From contig CAYZTZ010000076.1 of the NCBI GenBank assembly GCA_964481255.1, positions 1 through 16,743 on the forward strand: 16,743 nt of DNA. The letters are read 5' to 3'. The notes beneath the pieces were generated by a model that made no database searches, was not told the DNA's origin, and was given only the letters and a program-made list of their open reading frames with translations. The translations under genes were made by a program, and so were the position numbers. Source of the stretch: UBA6911 sp964481255. GTDB lineage: Bacteria; Acidobacteriota; UBA6911. The first letter of the stretch is position 1, and every line of letters begins with the position of its first letter. Of this stretch, positions 1-8,700 are shown one piece after another.

Positions 1-271
1 ATCGGTCCCTTTCCCGGGTTTTCCCCTGATCTTCGATAAGATCCCGTTGTGTAAAGTCTCAGGAATTCTTTAACTTTTCAGAGGAATTATACCGCAGTCA
101 GGCAGGAAAACGGATAAAAGTGGCACACATTTGCTTTAGCCACAGCCTTGCTGCCGCTGCAGGATAGGTGCTTCGATTAGAAATTAAACCGGTCGCCCGG
201 TACTGCTGGGCCACTGGGACGTTGAAGCCGAAATGATGGGCCGGGCAAGGACTTCTTCGGAGCCTTTTATC

Positions 272-691
272 TCAATCCCGATTTGCCTGAAAGGAAGCGG
301 AATTTGGAGATAGGGCCCCATTTAAACTGTCTTCCGGCCACACCTGCATGGATTCTTTCAAAGCGCGAGCAAGGAAGGCGTCTCCAGCCGAAATGCGGGC
401 GCGCACTTCCTCTTCAGTATACACAAGCATATCCGTCGGATAGACGGGGGCATAGTCGAGGAACCGGCCGATCCGCTCCGGGGCAGGCTGGTTCGATTCT
501 CGCAAAATGATGAGCAGATCCAGATCGCTGCGGCTCCCGTAGTCTCCCCGGGCCAAAGACCCGAAAAGAAGAATTCTCACCACTTCCGGATGCCGGTCTG
601 CAATCCGACGAGCCGTCGTCCTGGCGAGATCGATGATCTCATCCTTGTTGACGAATCTCGCTCCGGCAGAATTCCAGAATGGATTTTGCAT
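272..691 (-). CDS. MNT-fold nucleotidyltransferase, antitoxin of a HEPN/MNT pair
   Basis: Minimal nucleotidyltransferase of the DNA polymerase beta superfamily, 139 aa. The signature GSX10DXD is visible as G44-S45 and D56/D58, with a further acidic residue at D87 in PTDMLVY that would complete the metal-binding triad. In characterised pairs such proteins neutralise the HEPN partner, sometimes by adenylylating it; that role here is inferred from pairing. The start at 691 is chosen because an AAAGGAG ribosome site lies nine bases before this ATG; the longer frame to 790 has no such support and would lie deeper inside the HEPN gene. It overlaps the end of the upstream HEPN gene by about 50 bases, so translation is probably coupled. 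Order here is HEPN first, MNT second, the reverse of the other two pairs in the window. Confidence 0.85.
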   Translation of the reverse strand: MQNPFWNSAGARFVNKDEIIDLARTTARRIADRHPEVVRILLFGSLARGDYGSRSDLDLLIILRESNQPAPERIGRFLDYAPVYPTDMLVYTEEEVRARISAGDAFLARALKESMQVWPEDSLNGALSPNSASFQANRD

Positions 692-1043
692 GCTCAATCG
701 ACTCCTTTGCGTCTCTGTTCGTGTAATAATCCGTAGGGGCGCCGGCGTCGAAACCGTTTGGATATCGGGTTTGTATATAATGCTTGTCAAGCGCCTTCGC
801 CGAATCGAGAAGAGCTTCCGGCAACCTGGCTGAAACCGCCTCAGGCAAGCCTCGAATCAATGCCAGCAGAGAATGCCCCCAGGGATCGCCGTGAAGCGAA
901 TAATAGAGCGCCTTAACCGCCTTTTCAGCCGCCTGTTGGGCTGCAAAACAACTCCATTCATAGTCGCCTTCGCGGGCCGATGTTTCCGCATGCTCGAGAT
1001 CTGCCTCGGCCTGGCGGAACCAGTCCATTCTCCGGTTTGTCAT
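639..1043 (-). CDS. HEPN domain protein, likely toxin of HEPN/MNT pair
   Basis: All-helical HEPN-family protein, 134 aa, full length for the family. Visible hallmarks are the N-terminal WFRQAEADLEHA helix, the FAAQQAAEKAVKALYY helix (about 33-48), GHSL (57-60) and the KHYIQTRYPNGF segment (87-98). These match the Pfam HEPN (PF05168) type rather than the HepT/DUF86 type. The canonical RNase motif R-x4-6-H is not obvious: the nearest arrangement is R110 with H118 (seven residues between), so nuclease activity cannot be claimed. It is followed by, and overlaps, a nucleotidyltransferase gene, which supports a toxin-antitoxin role. No clear ribosome site precedes the ATG; instead a promoter-like -10 lies six bases upstream (see promoter entry). 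Confidence 0.85.
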   Translation of the reverse strand: MTNRRMDWFRQAEADLEHAETSAREGDYEWSCFAAQQAAEKAVKALYYSLHGDPWGHSLLALIRGLPEAVSARLPEALLDSAKALDKHYIQTRYPNGFDAGAPTDYYTNRDAKESIEHAKSILEFCRSEIRQQG

Positions 1044-1049
1044 AGCATT

Positions 1050-1078
1050 ATTGTACTCACAGGGAAATACGCCGGCAA
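1050..1078 (-). promoter_or_regulatory. Possible leaderless promoter of the HEPN/MNT pair
   Basis: On the minus strand TTGCCG (1073-1078) is followed after 17 bases by TACAAT (1050-1055), which matches five of six bases of the TATAAT consensus. Only six bases separate the -10 from the HEPN ATG at 1043, so transcription would begin at or next to the start codon. The absence of a Shine-Dalgarno sequence fits a leaderless message. Sequence match only. Confidence 0.4.
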
Positions 1079-1104
1079 GCCAACCGGTTCTTTAATTAGG
1101 ATAT

Positions 1105-3831
1105 TTATTTTGCCGGCGCGCGCTGCTTCAGCTCCTCAAACCAATTCAAGACAATATTGATGCGGCGGATGCCTGCCGCGGCGGATTCGGCGGGCCCGGA
1201 TTCTTTCATCATCAAAAACCGCTTGCCGTCGCGGCTGATATCCCATGGATCTAAATCGCGCGTGCCGCTGAACGCACGTTCCAGAGAAACATAAACACCC
1301 CGAAAAAGCGTTTTGGGGGCTCCGGCGGTAAAGCCTGATTCCGTGTTCACCGGAATCGCTATGACCGCATCTCCGTTTCGGTAGAATACCTCCCGTCCGT
1401 CGAGCGACCACAACGGGCTGTGGCCTCCGTCAGTGGAGACTGGCCGTTTATCCTTTTCTACATCTGGGAACGGACGCACATAGATCTCATCCCGTCCCGA
1501 TTCATCGGACGTATAGACCATCCATTGCCCATCGGGCGAAATTCGCGGCTGATATTCGGTATGCTTTTCCTGCAGCAGCGGCTTATATGTATGGCCGCCT
1601 TCCATCGACAGCGTCCCGATATCGAGATTGCGAGGATCAAGCGAAACAGATTTTGTTACGACCATGGTTTTGCCGTCTCGTGACCATGAGGAAGGCACTA
1701 TAAGCCCGCCTATAATTGTTTCCTCTTTTCCAGTGCCGTTCGCCGCCCGCCGGTTTAAGAAATAACCACCGGCCTCCAGCCGAAACGAAACATAGGCGAT
1801 CTGTTTTCCGTCAGGAGTCCAGAGTGGAGAAAAGTCGGCGCCTTTGTCCAAGGTCAGCCGCGTCCTGGTTGGGCGAACGAGATCCAGGAGCCATATGCTT
1901 CCGCTATTCATTCCACTCCCAATGCCCAGAGCCAGTTGTGTTCCATCGGGAGAAATTCTCGGATTGACATATGCATCCGGCTGAGCTGCCAGCGATTCAG
2001 TTTTTCCATTCCGGTCCACCCACACAAGCGAGCGTTGAGCATGGATCGATGAATCAGCCGACTCCGGAGCATAAACCAATGTGCCTGAGTCGGACACGGC
2101 GAATTGCGGCCAGAGCCCGATCCGAGCAACTCTCTCAGCCATCGAAGCTTTCCCACCCGTGAGCTCGAGTTTTTGAGGATCGAAGGGAACCGCCATGAGC
2201 ACATTTTCGGTTGCGTAGAGTATGTGGCCGGTTGGGAGATATTGTGAATACCCTACCACACCCTCCAGCAGAATCTTGCGCTTACCCGATCTGAGCGGTT
2301 GTACGGCAATATCTGTCCCTACTAACCTGCCGTCCGGGTTGAGACGGTAAGTCCAGAATAAGACTGATTTCCCATCGGGCAGCATTTGTGGGTTGATGAA
2401 TCCTTCAGCCTCTCCGGCCTTAATGAGCTCTTCAGGAGTCCCCCCGTCGGCGGAGACACGCATGATTCCTCGGCCGCTCTGAGTAAATAGAATCGTGTCG
2501 TTCGCCGCCCAGTGAGGACGTCCAATAGATACCGCATCAGCTATAGCAACAGGCTCACCGCCGCTGACGGCAACCTTTTTCAGCTTTCTGTCGTTAGACG
2601 ACCAAAAACCTATGCATTTGCCATCAGGAGAAAAGAAAGGCTCCCTGGCGCCCTCGGTTCCGGCCATGAATCTGGCGTCCAGTTCATCAATCGAGCGCCG
2701 GTAAAGTCCGGCGGCGGTGCTGTAGGCGAATTGACGGCCATCCGGCGAAACGGCAAGGGCGCGCTCCAGCAGGTGACCGTACTGCTGATCTTTTGGGATC
2801 TCGTGATAGAAGCGCGTAACCTGGCGCGGCTCGGATTTCCTGAAATTCCAGACAACTGCTCCGGAGACAACCGCGGCCAGGATAACGATTGCAGCAACCC
2901 ATGAAAGCGGCAGCCGCCATTTTGACAGCCGCTCCGCCTGAGCGGGAAGCTGCACCCAAATGCCTCCAGAATCTGCCAAAGCCTGCTCAATCTCGTATCG
3001 CGCGTCGGCAATGTCGTGATACCGGCTCTTCAAATCCTTTTGCAGGCATCGCGTGATTGCCTCTCGCACTCTCGGATGAAGGTCAGAAGGAAGGTGATCC
3101 AGCTTTACCTCCCCTTTGATTACGGAAGCAAGAATCTCGCTGACATCCTCGCCTTGAAAGGCTGCCTGGCCTGTTAGCATTTCATACACCACACAGCCGA
3201 AGGCCCAGATATCGGCGCGTTTGTCGACGGCTTTTCCGCGCGCCTGTTCAGGCGACATGTATGCCGCGGTGCCGAGGATGACGCCCTGCTGCGTGGCGGC
3301 GTTGCTGAGCGTGGGGGAGTTGGAGAGGTTCAGGTTTTCCCGGTCGCCGGCGAAGGCCTTCGCGAGGCCGAAGTCGAGAACTTTCACTTTGCCGTCGGGA
3401 GTGACCTTGATGTTGGCAGGCTTCAGGTCGCGGTGGATCACGCCTTTCTCATGCGCGGCTTCGAGGGCCTCGGCAATTTGCAGGGCAAGCCTTAGAATAT
3501 CCGGGACTGATGCCGGCGAGACGCCGGCGCTCCCAGCAATAACCTCCGCCAGCGTCTGGCCTTCCACAAGTTCGAGGACCAGGAAGTTTGTTCCATCGGA
3601 TTCTTCCAATCCGTAAATGGCGGCGATGTTGGGATGATTCAGTGAAGCGAGCAGCTTCGCTTCCCGCTGGAAGCGTGCGACGCGGTCCGCATCCCGGGCG
3701 AATTCTTGGGGCAGGACCTTGATTGCTACATCGCGCCCGAGTTTCTGGTCTTTCGCCCGAAACACTTCCCCCATTCCTCCCTTGCCGAGTTGGCTCGTGA
3801 TCTCGTAATGGCCGAGCGTCTTGCCGATCAT
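1105..3831 (-). CDS. Membrane Ser/Thr protein kinase with TolB-like beta-propeller
   Basis: PknB-family receptor-like kinase, 908 aa. The N-terminal cytoplasmic kinase domain (about 9-285) has all catalytic elements: glycine loop GKGGMGEV (16-23), K38 in VAIK, HRDLKPAN (133-140), DFG (153-155), SPEQ (193-196) and DIWAFG (207-212). One transmembrane helix follows (about 307-328), then an extracytoplasmic domain of repeated PD40/TolB blades such as PFFSPDGK, PRISPDGT, PLWTPDGK and PRISPDGQ. Protein phosphorylation in response to an envelope signal is the family role; ligand and substrate are unknown. An AGGAGG ribosome site (3840-3845) eight bases before the ATG fixes the start. Oddity: residues around 100-110 (GSAGVSPASVP) are encoded by a short palindromic repeat inserted between two helices of the C-lobe, apparently tolerated. 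The two plus-strand kinases are related in architecture. Confidence 0.93.
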   Translation of the reverse strand: MIGKTLGHYEITSQLGKGGMGEVFRAKDQKLGRDVAIKVLPQEFARDADRVARFQREAKLLASLNHPNIAAIYGLEESDGTNFLVLELVEGQTLAEVIAGSAGVSPASVPDILRLALQIAEALEAAHEKGVIHRDLKPANIKVTPDGKVKVLDFGLAKAFAGDRENLNLSNSPTLSNAATQQGVILGTAAYMSPEQARGKAVDKRADIWAFGCVVYEMLTGQAAFQGEDVSEILASVIKGEVKLDHLPSDLHPRVREAITRCLQKDLKSRYHDIADARYEIEQALADSGGIWVQLPAQAERLSKWRLPLSWVAAIVILAAVVSGAVVWNFRKSEPRQVTRFYHEIPKDQQYGHLLERALAVSPDGRQFAYSTAAGLYRRSIDELDARFMAGTEGAREPFFSPDGKCIGFWSSNDRKLKKVAVSGGEPVAIADAVSIGRPHWAANDTILFTQSGRGIMRVSADGGTPEELIKAGEAEGFINPQMLPDGKSVLFWTYRLNPDGRLVGTDIAVQPLRSGKRKILLEGVVGYSQYLPTGHILYATENVLMAVPFDPQKLELTGGKASMAERVARIGLWPQFAVSDSGTLVYAPESADSSIHAQRSLVWVDRNGKTESLAAQPDAYVNPRISPDGTQLALGIGSGMNSGSIWLLDLVRPTRTRLTLDKGADFSPLWTPDGKQIAYVSFRLEAGGYFLNRRAANGTGKEETIIGGLIVPSSWSRDGKTMVVTKSVSLDPRNLDIGTLSMEGGHTYKPLLQEKHTEYQPRISPDGQWMVYTSDESGRDEIYVRPFPDVEKDKRPVSTDGGHSPLWSLDGREVFYRNGDAVIAIPVNTESGFTAGAPKTLFRGVYVSLERAFSGTRDLDPWDISRDGKRFLMMKESGPAESAAAGIRRINIVLNWFEELKQRAPAK
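3512..3528. repeat. Intragenic GC-rich palindrome inside the kinase domain
   Basis: Perfect inverted repeat with 7-base arms, GCCGGCG-AGA-CGCCGGC. With its flanks it encodes AGVSPASV on the kinase strand and DAGETPALP on the other. In related kinases this region is a short loop of the kind ARGPIPVDEAL, and this protein is about four residues longer here. It resembles short dispersed repeats I recall from acidobacterial and verrucomicrobial genomes; that family link is recalled, not tested. Confidence 0.6.
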
Positions 3832-3928
3832 AGGGAAGGCCTCCTTCGAATCGACAGCCGATGAAATTATCCGAGATGCTATGAAAGAAACGATATTTGA
3901 TCGGGCTGTTAATCGGTTAGAAGTCCAA

Positions 3929-4261
3929 TCATACCAGGTTTTCTAGCCGAGCCTTAAGCTCAGGCAGGTCACGACGGATGATCTCCCAAATGATTTCGAG
4001 ATCCAGCCCGAAATAGTCGTGAACAATTCGATTGCGTAATCCGCCGATCTTGTTCCATGGGATCTCGGCATTTCGTGATGTGAAATCGCCCGGCAATTGT
4101 CTTGCTGCTTCGCCAAGCACTTCGAGATTACGGACTACCGCATCAATAGTCTTCTCATCCAGCAGGAATGTGGAATGATCAAGCCCCGCGATATAAAGCT
4201 GAATCTTGCGAACAGCCTCCAGCATGTCTTGCACCAGCAAATCCGGATCGCGCTTAGGCAT
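3929..4261 (-). CDS. hepT: HepT family RNase toxin (DUF86) of type VII toxin-antitoxin system
   Basis: HEPN-fold HepT/DUF86 protein, 110 aa, complete. The diagnostic RX4HXY motif is present as R76, H81 and Y83 in GLRNRIVHDYFGLD. R and H form the RNase site, and the Tyr is the residue that the partner MntA adenylylates in the characterised type VII system. The frame can be extended by one codon to a TTG at 4264, but the ATG at 4261 has GGAG seven bases upstream and is preferred. The ATG overlaps the end of mntA (ATGCCTAA, stop at 4254-4256), so the two are translationally coupled with the antitoxin made first. It lies between the first kinase gene and an IS element. Confidence 0.93.
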   Translation of the reverse strand: MPKRDPDLLVQDMLEAVRKIQLYIAGLDHSTFLLDEKTIDAVVRNLEVLGEAARQLPGDFTSRNAEIPWNKIGGLRNRIVHDYFGLDLEIIWEIIRRDLPELKARLENLV

Positions 4262-4544
4262 CAATCAGCTCCGGTTCAATCCGTTTCCAGTAAGCAGGTT
4301 TTATCGCGCGTCGCGATACCAGGTCCACGCGCATCCCCAGTGCCCGTTCAAGCTCTTCCGCAAGTTCCACAAATCCCATTCCGATCGATGGATCCACTTC
4401 CACCAGAATGTCGATGTCACTTTTGTCCTGCGCATCGCCCCGCGCCCATGATCCGAAAAGCGCCAGGCGCCGGATTGGATAGCGGCGGCTCAAAAGCTCC
4501 TTCTGCTCACGCAATATGCACAATATCTGTTCTTTTGCCGTCAT
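4254..4544 (-). CDS. mntA: MntA family antitoxin nucleotidyltransferase, type VII
   Basis: Minimal nucleotidyltransferase, 96 aa, the usual size for MntA. The GSX10DXD signature is G31-S32 with D43 and D45 (GSWARGDAQDKSDIDILVE), and the third acidic residue is D74 in RVDLVS. In characterised systems MntA transfers AMP from ATP to the tyrosine of the HepT RX4HXY motif, and the cognate HepT directly downstream has that tyrosine, so the same chemistry is expected. No strong ribosome site precedes the ATG. A weak -10-like TAGAGT (4551-4556) lies six bases upstream, as for other lead genes here. The IS630 element begins about 65 bases upstream of the start. Confidence 0.93.
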   Translation of the reverse strand: MTAKEQILCILREQKELLSRRYPIRRLALFGSWARGDAQDKSDIDILVEVDPSIGMGFVELAEELERALGMRVDLVSRRAIKPAYWKRIEPELIDA

Positions 4545-4609
4545 ACTATTACTCTATATTGGAGAGTGCAGCTAATCCACGCTTAACTCAAGCTGACGCC
4601 TCGACTTTA

Positions 4610-4628
4610 TTAACCGTCTCATAATAAT
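4610..4628. repeat. Left terminal inverted repeat of the IS630 element
   Basis: Nineteen bases matching the right end at 17 positions in inverted orientation, with the shared core CGTCTCATAATA. The transposase stop codon (4634-4636) lies a few bases inside it. Confidence 0.85.
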
Positions 4629-4633
4629 ATGAG

Positions 4634-5659
4634 CTAGGCTGCATCCTGTGTAGTTTCACTTTGGAAATATGCCCGTACACGATCGGGGGACTTTTGAATG
4701 GACCGGAGATCTCCCAGTACTTTACGCTTTAGATGCTCAGGGCTGGTGATCACTTTGCGGCCGATGGAGTTGTTCTTGACGTCATTCCATACACGCTCGT
4801 CGGGATTCAGTTCAGGTGAGTAGGGAGGTAGGAAGAAGAGGCGGAGTTTTCCCTCCGTAGAAGCCAGGAACCTCGTTACCATCTGAGCCTTGTGAGCGGG
4901 ATGGCCGTCGACGATGAGAAAAATCGGACGATCCGAGTTGTATAGCAGGCGCCTGAGGAACTCGATGAAGACCCGCGCTCCCACTCGTCCCTTCGTAACC
5001 ATGAAACGAAACTCTCCTTGAGCGCTGACTGCCGAAATAAGGTTCAATCCGAAACGAGCTCCGGTGCTGCTGACCACAGGCGTGCGGCCTTTCGGAGCCC
5101 ATGTCGTCCCGGCATGGTGGTCCAAACGTATCCCCGCCTCGTCCCCGAAGAATATCCTGGCATTCAGGCTTTTCGCCAGGGCGCGGATCTCAGGATACTC
5201 TTCCTCGAGCCAGCGCTGAACATCTTCAGCACGTTGCTGATACGCCCGCCACACCGGGCGCTGAGGGGTCAGCCCCAACTGGTTCAAGATCCGACAGACC
5301 GAGGCCTTGCTCAGTTGGACGTGATATTTCTGTCGGATCAACTCTCCCACCATGCGGGCAGTCCACAGAGCGAAGGTGAACTTCAGCTGAAGCGGATTCT
5401 TGGACGTGATGGTGTCATAGAGCCAGCGCAAGGCTCTGCCGTCCAGTATGGGAGGTCGGCCACCTCGTTTCCGGGCATCGAGAGCGCCCCATCCCCCATG
5501 TCGGTACAGTGCCAGCCAGGTGTACACTGTCGCACGCGTAACTCCAAGAGCTCTCGCTACACTGGAAGGAGATTGGCCTTCCTGAACGCTTCCAACGGCA
5601 CGCTTTCGAAGTTCAGTCAGTGTTTTGTGATCCAATCGTCTTGCATCTTTCTTGAACAT
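4634..5659 (-). CDS. IS630 family transposase
   Basis: DDE transposase of the IS630/Tc1-mariner group, 341 aa, unbroken. The N-terminal DNA-binding part contains two helix-turn-helix regions (SSVARALGVTRATVYTWL at about 32-49, and LSKASVCRILNQLG at about 116-129). The catalytic domain has D173 (FFGDEAGIRLD), D251 (IFLIVDGHPAHK) and E288 (LPPYSPELNPDERVW), with 36 residues between the second Asp and the Glu, as in this family. It cuts and pastes the element at TA targets. Many IS630 copies use frameshifted reading; this one does not. The ATG at 5659 has no ribosome site but has an almost consensus promoter six bases before it. Confidence 0.95.
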   Translation of the reverse strand: MFKKDARRLDHKTLTELRKRAVGSVQEGQSPSSVARALGVTRATVYTWLALYRHGGWGALDARKRGGRPPILDGRALRWLYDTITSKNPLQLKFTFALWTARMVGELIRQKYHVQLSKASVCRILNQLGLTPQRPVWRAYQQRAEDVQRWLEEEYPEIRALAKSLNARIFFGDEAGIRLDHHAGTTWAPKGRTPVVSSTGARFGLNLISAVSAQGEFRFMVTKGRVGARVFIEFLRRLLYNSDRPIFLIVDGHPAHKAQMVTRFLASTEGKLRLFFLPPYSPELNPDERVWNDVKNNSIGRKVITSPEHLKRKVLGDLRSIQKSPDRVRAYFQSETTQDAA

Positions 5660-5665
5660 GCATGG

Positions 5666-5694
5666 ATAATAATACAGGTATATACATATGTCAA
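5666..5694 (-). promoter_or_regulatory. Strong promoter of the transposase, probably leaderless
   Basis: On the minus strand a perfect TTGACA (5689-5694) is followed after exactly 17 bases by TATTAT (5666-5671), five of six bases of the -10 consensus. The transposase ATG starts six bases after the -10, so the predicted first transcribed base is the A of the start codon. The promoter lies within the right end of the element, next to the inverted repeat, so transposase binding there could repress it. Confidence 0.7.
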
Positions 5695-5695
5695 G

Positions 5696-5714
5696 ACTAT
5701 TATGAGACGATTAA
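5696..5714. repeat. Right terminal inverted repeat of the IS630 element
   Basis: Inverted counterpart of the left end, 17 of 19 bases matching, followed by the TA duplication at 5715-5716. The transposase -35 box begins two bases inside it. Confidence 0.85.
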
Positions 5715-5759
5715 TATGCGGCCTGCTTTGGCGCAACTGCAGGGAATGCTCTCGCTTTT

Positions 5760-8700
5760 TTATCTCAGCAGCTTGATCGTTACGCTTATTCTGCCGGGAT
5801 TCTTGTCGCATGGAGCGCCGGCCAAATCGACGACGCCTTTCCCTTCCTTTGATGATTCCACCCCTTGAGCCTTCAGGTTGCGGATTCGGGAACAGGACGA
5901 TTCCGTGCTGCCGTAGCCGGGGAATTCAAAAACCAGAAGGTCCGGCGTCGACGATTGCCAAACGTAGGGGATATCCACAGCCTCAAACTCGATATCCTCC
6001 GTCCATTGAGCCGGATCGCGGCCATTCTGCAGCAACGGGGCGACCACATGTTGTGTAAGGCGCACTCCTTGTATGCGCTGGAGCGAAGGGTCCAGCTGGA
6101 CCACCATGCTGGCTGTTGTTGTCTTCTTTTCCGGATAACCTGCGTAGCTCGAACTGCCCACGCCTATATGATTTTGCAGAATTCCGCCGGACAAAACACC
6201 TGATTCCTGCCATGTTGCCGTGAATGTGGTGCCCTCTCGTGACACGGCCCGGAATCCGGCACTCGGCCTCCAGCTTTGAACATCTCCTTGGCTTTTCACT
6301 GTTTGGGGATTTCCAGGCTTTCTGTAAGTGAAGTCTCTGACTTGCTGAACAAGAGTGCTGAACTGGTGAGCAACCTCAATTTCATAGCCGCGAGCATCGA
6401 TCGACTGAATAGTCTTGGGACCATAAGGCGGCAGTTGTCGGATAAGCGGCGACTGCTCTTGATAGCGCGGAGCCCTGCGAACCCATTGGCTCCGAAACTC
6501 TCCGGGAACTCCCACAGCAACTCCCAACTGTATCTGCTCAGCGAAATCTCCCTCCACCCGCATCTGCACCTGACGGCTGCCGGAAACAACGGGGCCGGTT
6601 CCCCTATAGGTTGCCTGGTCCGAACGACTTAGGGAGAAAAGTTGTGAGCCGTTGGAAATATCCGTCCCGATGTACTGCTCGCCGGATTTTTCAAACCGGA
6701 CAACCTGCGGATTGTTTCCACTGTTGGTAAACCGGCTGTACGCATTGCGTTCGAAGAAACACTGCCTGAGGAAAACGTCGTGGCGGGCATACCATCTCGT
6801 ATTGAATCTTCTGCACAGGAACCACTCCCCTTCGATATTTCCCAGATCCGCACCCGGTTCGGCCGGCGAAGCCGGAATTCCAGTGACTGCCGGCCGCGGC
6901 GGATCGGCGGGAGGCGTCGGAGCCTGTGTGATCTTGGATTGAGGTTGCGCCGTTACGCTGGAGAGTGCACGGATGCGCTCGGACGCCGTTTCCCATGCGT
7001 GCATAATCATGCGGATTTGCGTGGCAAGGTCGGCATTGTTCAGGAGCGACTCCATCTCGGCGCGGACATCCCTCAGATCCGCGCACCGGCCGGTCACAAC
7101 TTCCGTTTTCTCGTATTCGATCAGGATGCCGACCGCCTGGCGTAGATGATTCACCGCGTCCTTGCGCGCCTTTTCAATCAGTGGAACCTGGCCCGTCAGC
7201 CGGGCGCCTTCCGCGAGCTGAAGGCTCGTTTGCCCGAATGCCATATGGAACCCCAGGCGCATATAGGCGCCGTCGCAATTGGGCATCCGTTTCCTGTCGC
7301 CCAGGACCTGAAAGGTAACCTGTTCGGCCAGATTGCCGGCATAGGAGGAAACCGCGAGGGCGAGCTGCTCCCGGAGTTCTCCGCGCGGACTTGCGATTAC
7401 CTGCTCGGCCCAGGTCCGGCAGCGAATCTTTATCTCGCTCCAATGCGGCCACGCCTTATAGGGCTCGTAACTTTCGCGGTTGGCCCACATCGAATGCTCC
7501 CCGGCCATTATCAGGTGATTGATGATGTCCTGATCCGCCGGGCCGTCCGTGTATCGGCCATAGGCCGCCGCCCATCCCATGCGGGATCCCGCGGCGAATA
7601 TATGCCACGCCGCCGGCTGTCCCTGTTGCTGGAAAGTCAGGGACGGAATAAAGGGAGTTGTCGTTCCTCCACGGGTCCCGCTTGCGGAGCCGCCCGTGGT
7701 CGGGACTTGTCTGGGGCCCCGTCCACGTTCTGTTTCATCCTGAGGTTCGAGATCACGGTTGGGCACAAGCTCCAGACCTCTGTCGCCGAAACCTCCGCCC
7801 GGACTGAGATCCTGCGGCTCTGCATCCGGCGGCGGAGAGGCGGCGTTTTCTCCGAGCAACGAGATTCCATCCTGCCGCTCATCTTCGACGGGCTCTGCTT
7901 CAATCGGAGGACTGCCTGTTTCTGGTTGATCGGGAGGCATCGGCGGCGCTGTGTCGGAAGCTGATCCTTGAGAAGGCCCCGGTTGATCCGCATCTCTGTT
8001 AACGCCGACATCGATTCCCCTGTTACCAAATCCTCCACTTGCGGGCGGCGCTGCGCCGGTTTGCGTCCCACCGGCTTGAGATTCGGGCTCGACAACCACA
8101 ACACTATAATAGGCAATTTGAGTGGGATCTTCGGAAGTCCTGGCCTGGATAGTCACGGGTCCCGGCTTAAGTCCGGTCGCAATGCCGTCGCCTCCAAGTG
8201 AAAGAAGCTCCTCGTCATGGCTATTCCAAATAGCATTTGCATAGGGCCGGTTCCCCATGTCTGTCGCAATGAAACGGACGCTCTGGCCCACAAAAATTTC
8301 CGCAGATCCACCCGCAATCTTGATGCCGCCCGATACGTTCGGTTCAATCGGCGGAACCGCATTTTGTGAAGCCTGCTGCGGAGGCTGAGCCGGTGAGGCT
8401 GAGGGCGCGGGAGGAGTCTGCGGCGGCTGCTGCGATGGAGCGGGCGGGGTTTGGCCCGTGGGAGGCGTATTTCCGGAAGCCTGGCCTTGCTGGTTTTGGG
8501 CGGCCATCTGAGCTCTAAGGGGAGCGGACCGTAAACATCTGTCCGCTCTTTTTAAATTGGAGTCGCCGGTCTTGGCGGCGGTTATGCAAAGCCCTGCGAA
8601 GGCATCTGTTTCCAGAATGTCTGCCTGGATTTTATCGATGACCCTCCTCAGCTCTTGTATGTCTCCGTCCACCCGGCTCAGTCTCAATCCCGCGTCCCTG

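Larger units (their letters stand above)
4610..5714. mobile_element. IS630-family insertion sequence, complete
   Basis: Element of about 1.1 kb holding one intact transposase gene on the minus strand. The left end (from 4610) reads TTAACCGTCTCATAATAAT; the right end, read inward from 5714, reads TTAATCGTCTCATAATAGT: 17 of 19 bases match. A TA dinucleotide flanks each end (4608-4609 and 5715-5716), the target duplication expected of IS630/mariner elements. Because the ends contain TTAA, the cut could instead be at the inner TA (4611-4612 and 5712-5713), shifting each boundary by three bases. The intact gene, ends and promoter suggest recent and possibly active insertion. It sits between the mntA promoter region and the 3' end of the large exported-protein gene and breaks no visible gene. 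Confidence 0.88.

Noticed and set aside
28..43. Inverted repeat GATCTT-CGAT-AAGATC near the window start as a terminator
   Set aside because: The stem is only 6 bp, without a following T run on either strand. The first 271 bases hold no gene or signal I can support.
691..790. N-terminal extension of the first MNT gene up to 790
   Set aside because: The ATG at 691 has a strong AAAGGAG site, and the MNT-like sequence starts after it; the extension lies inside the HEPN gene.
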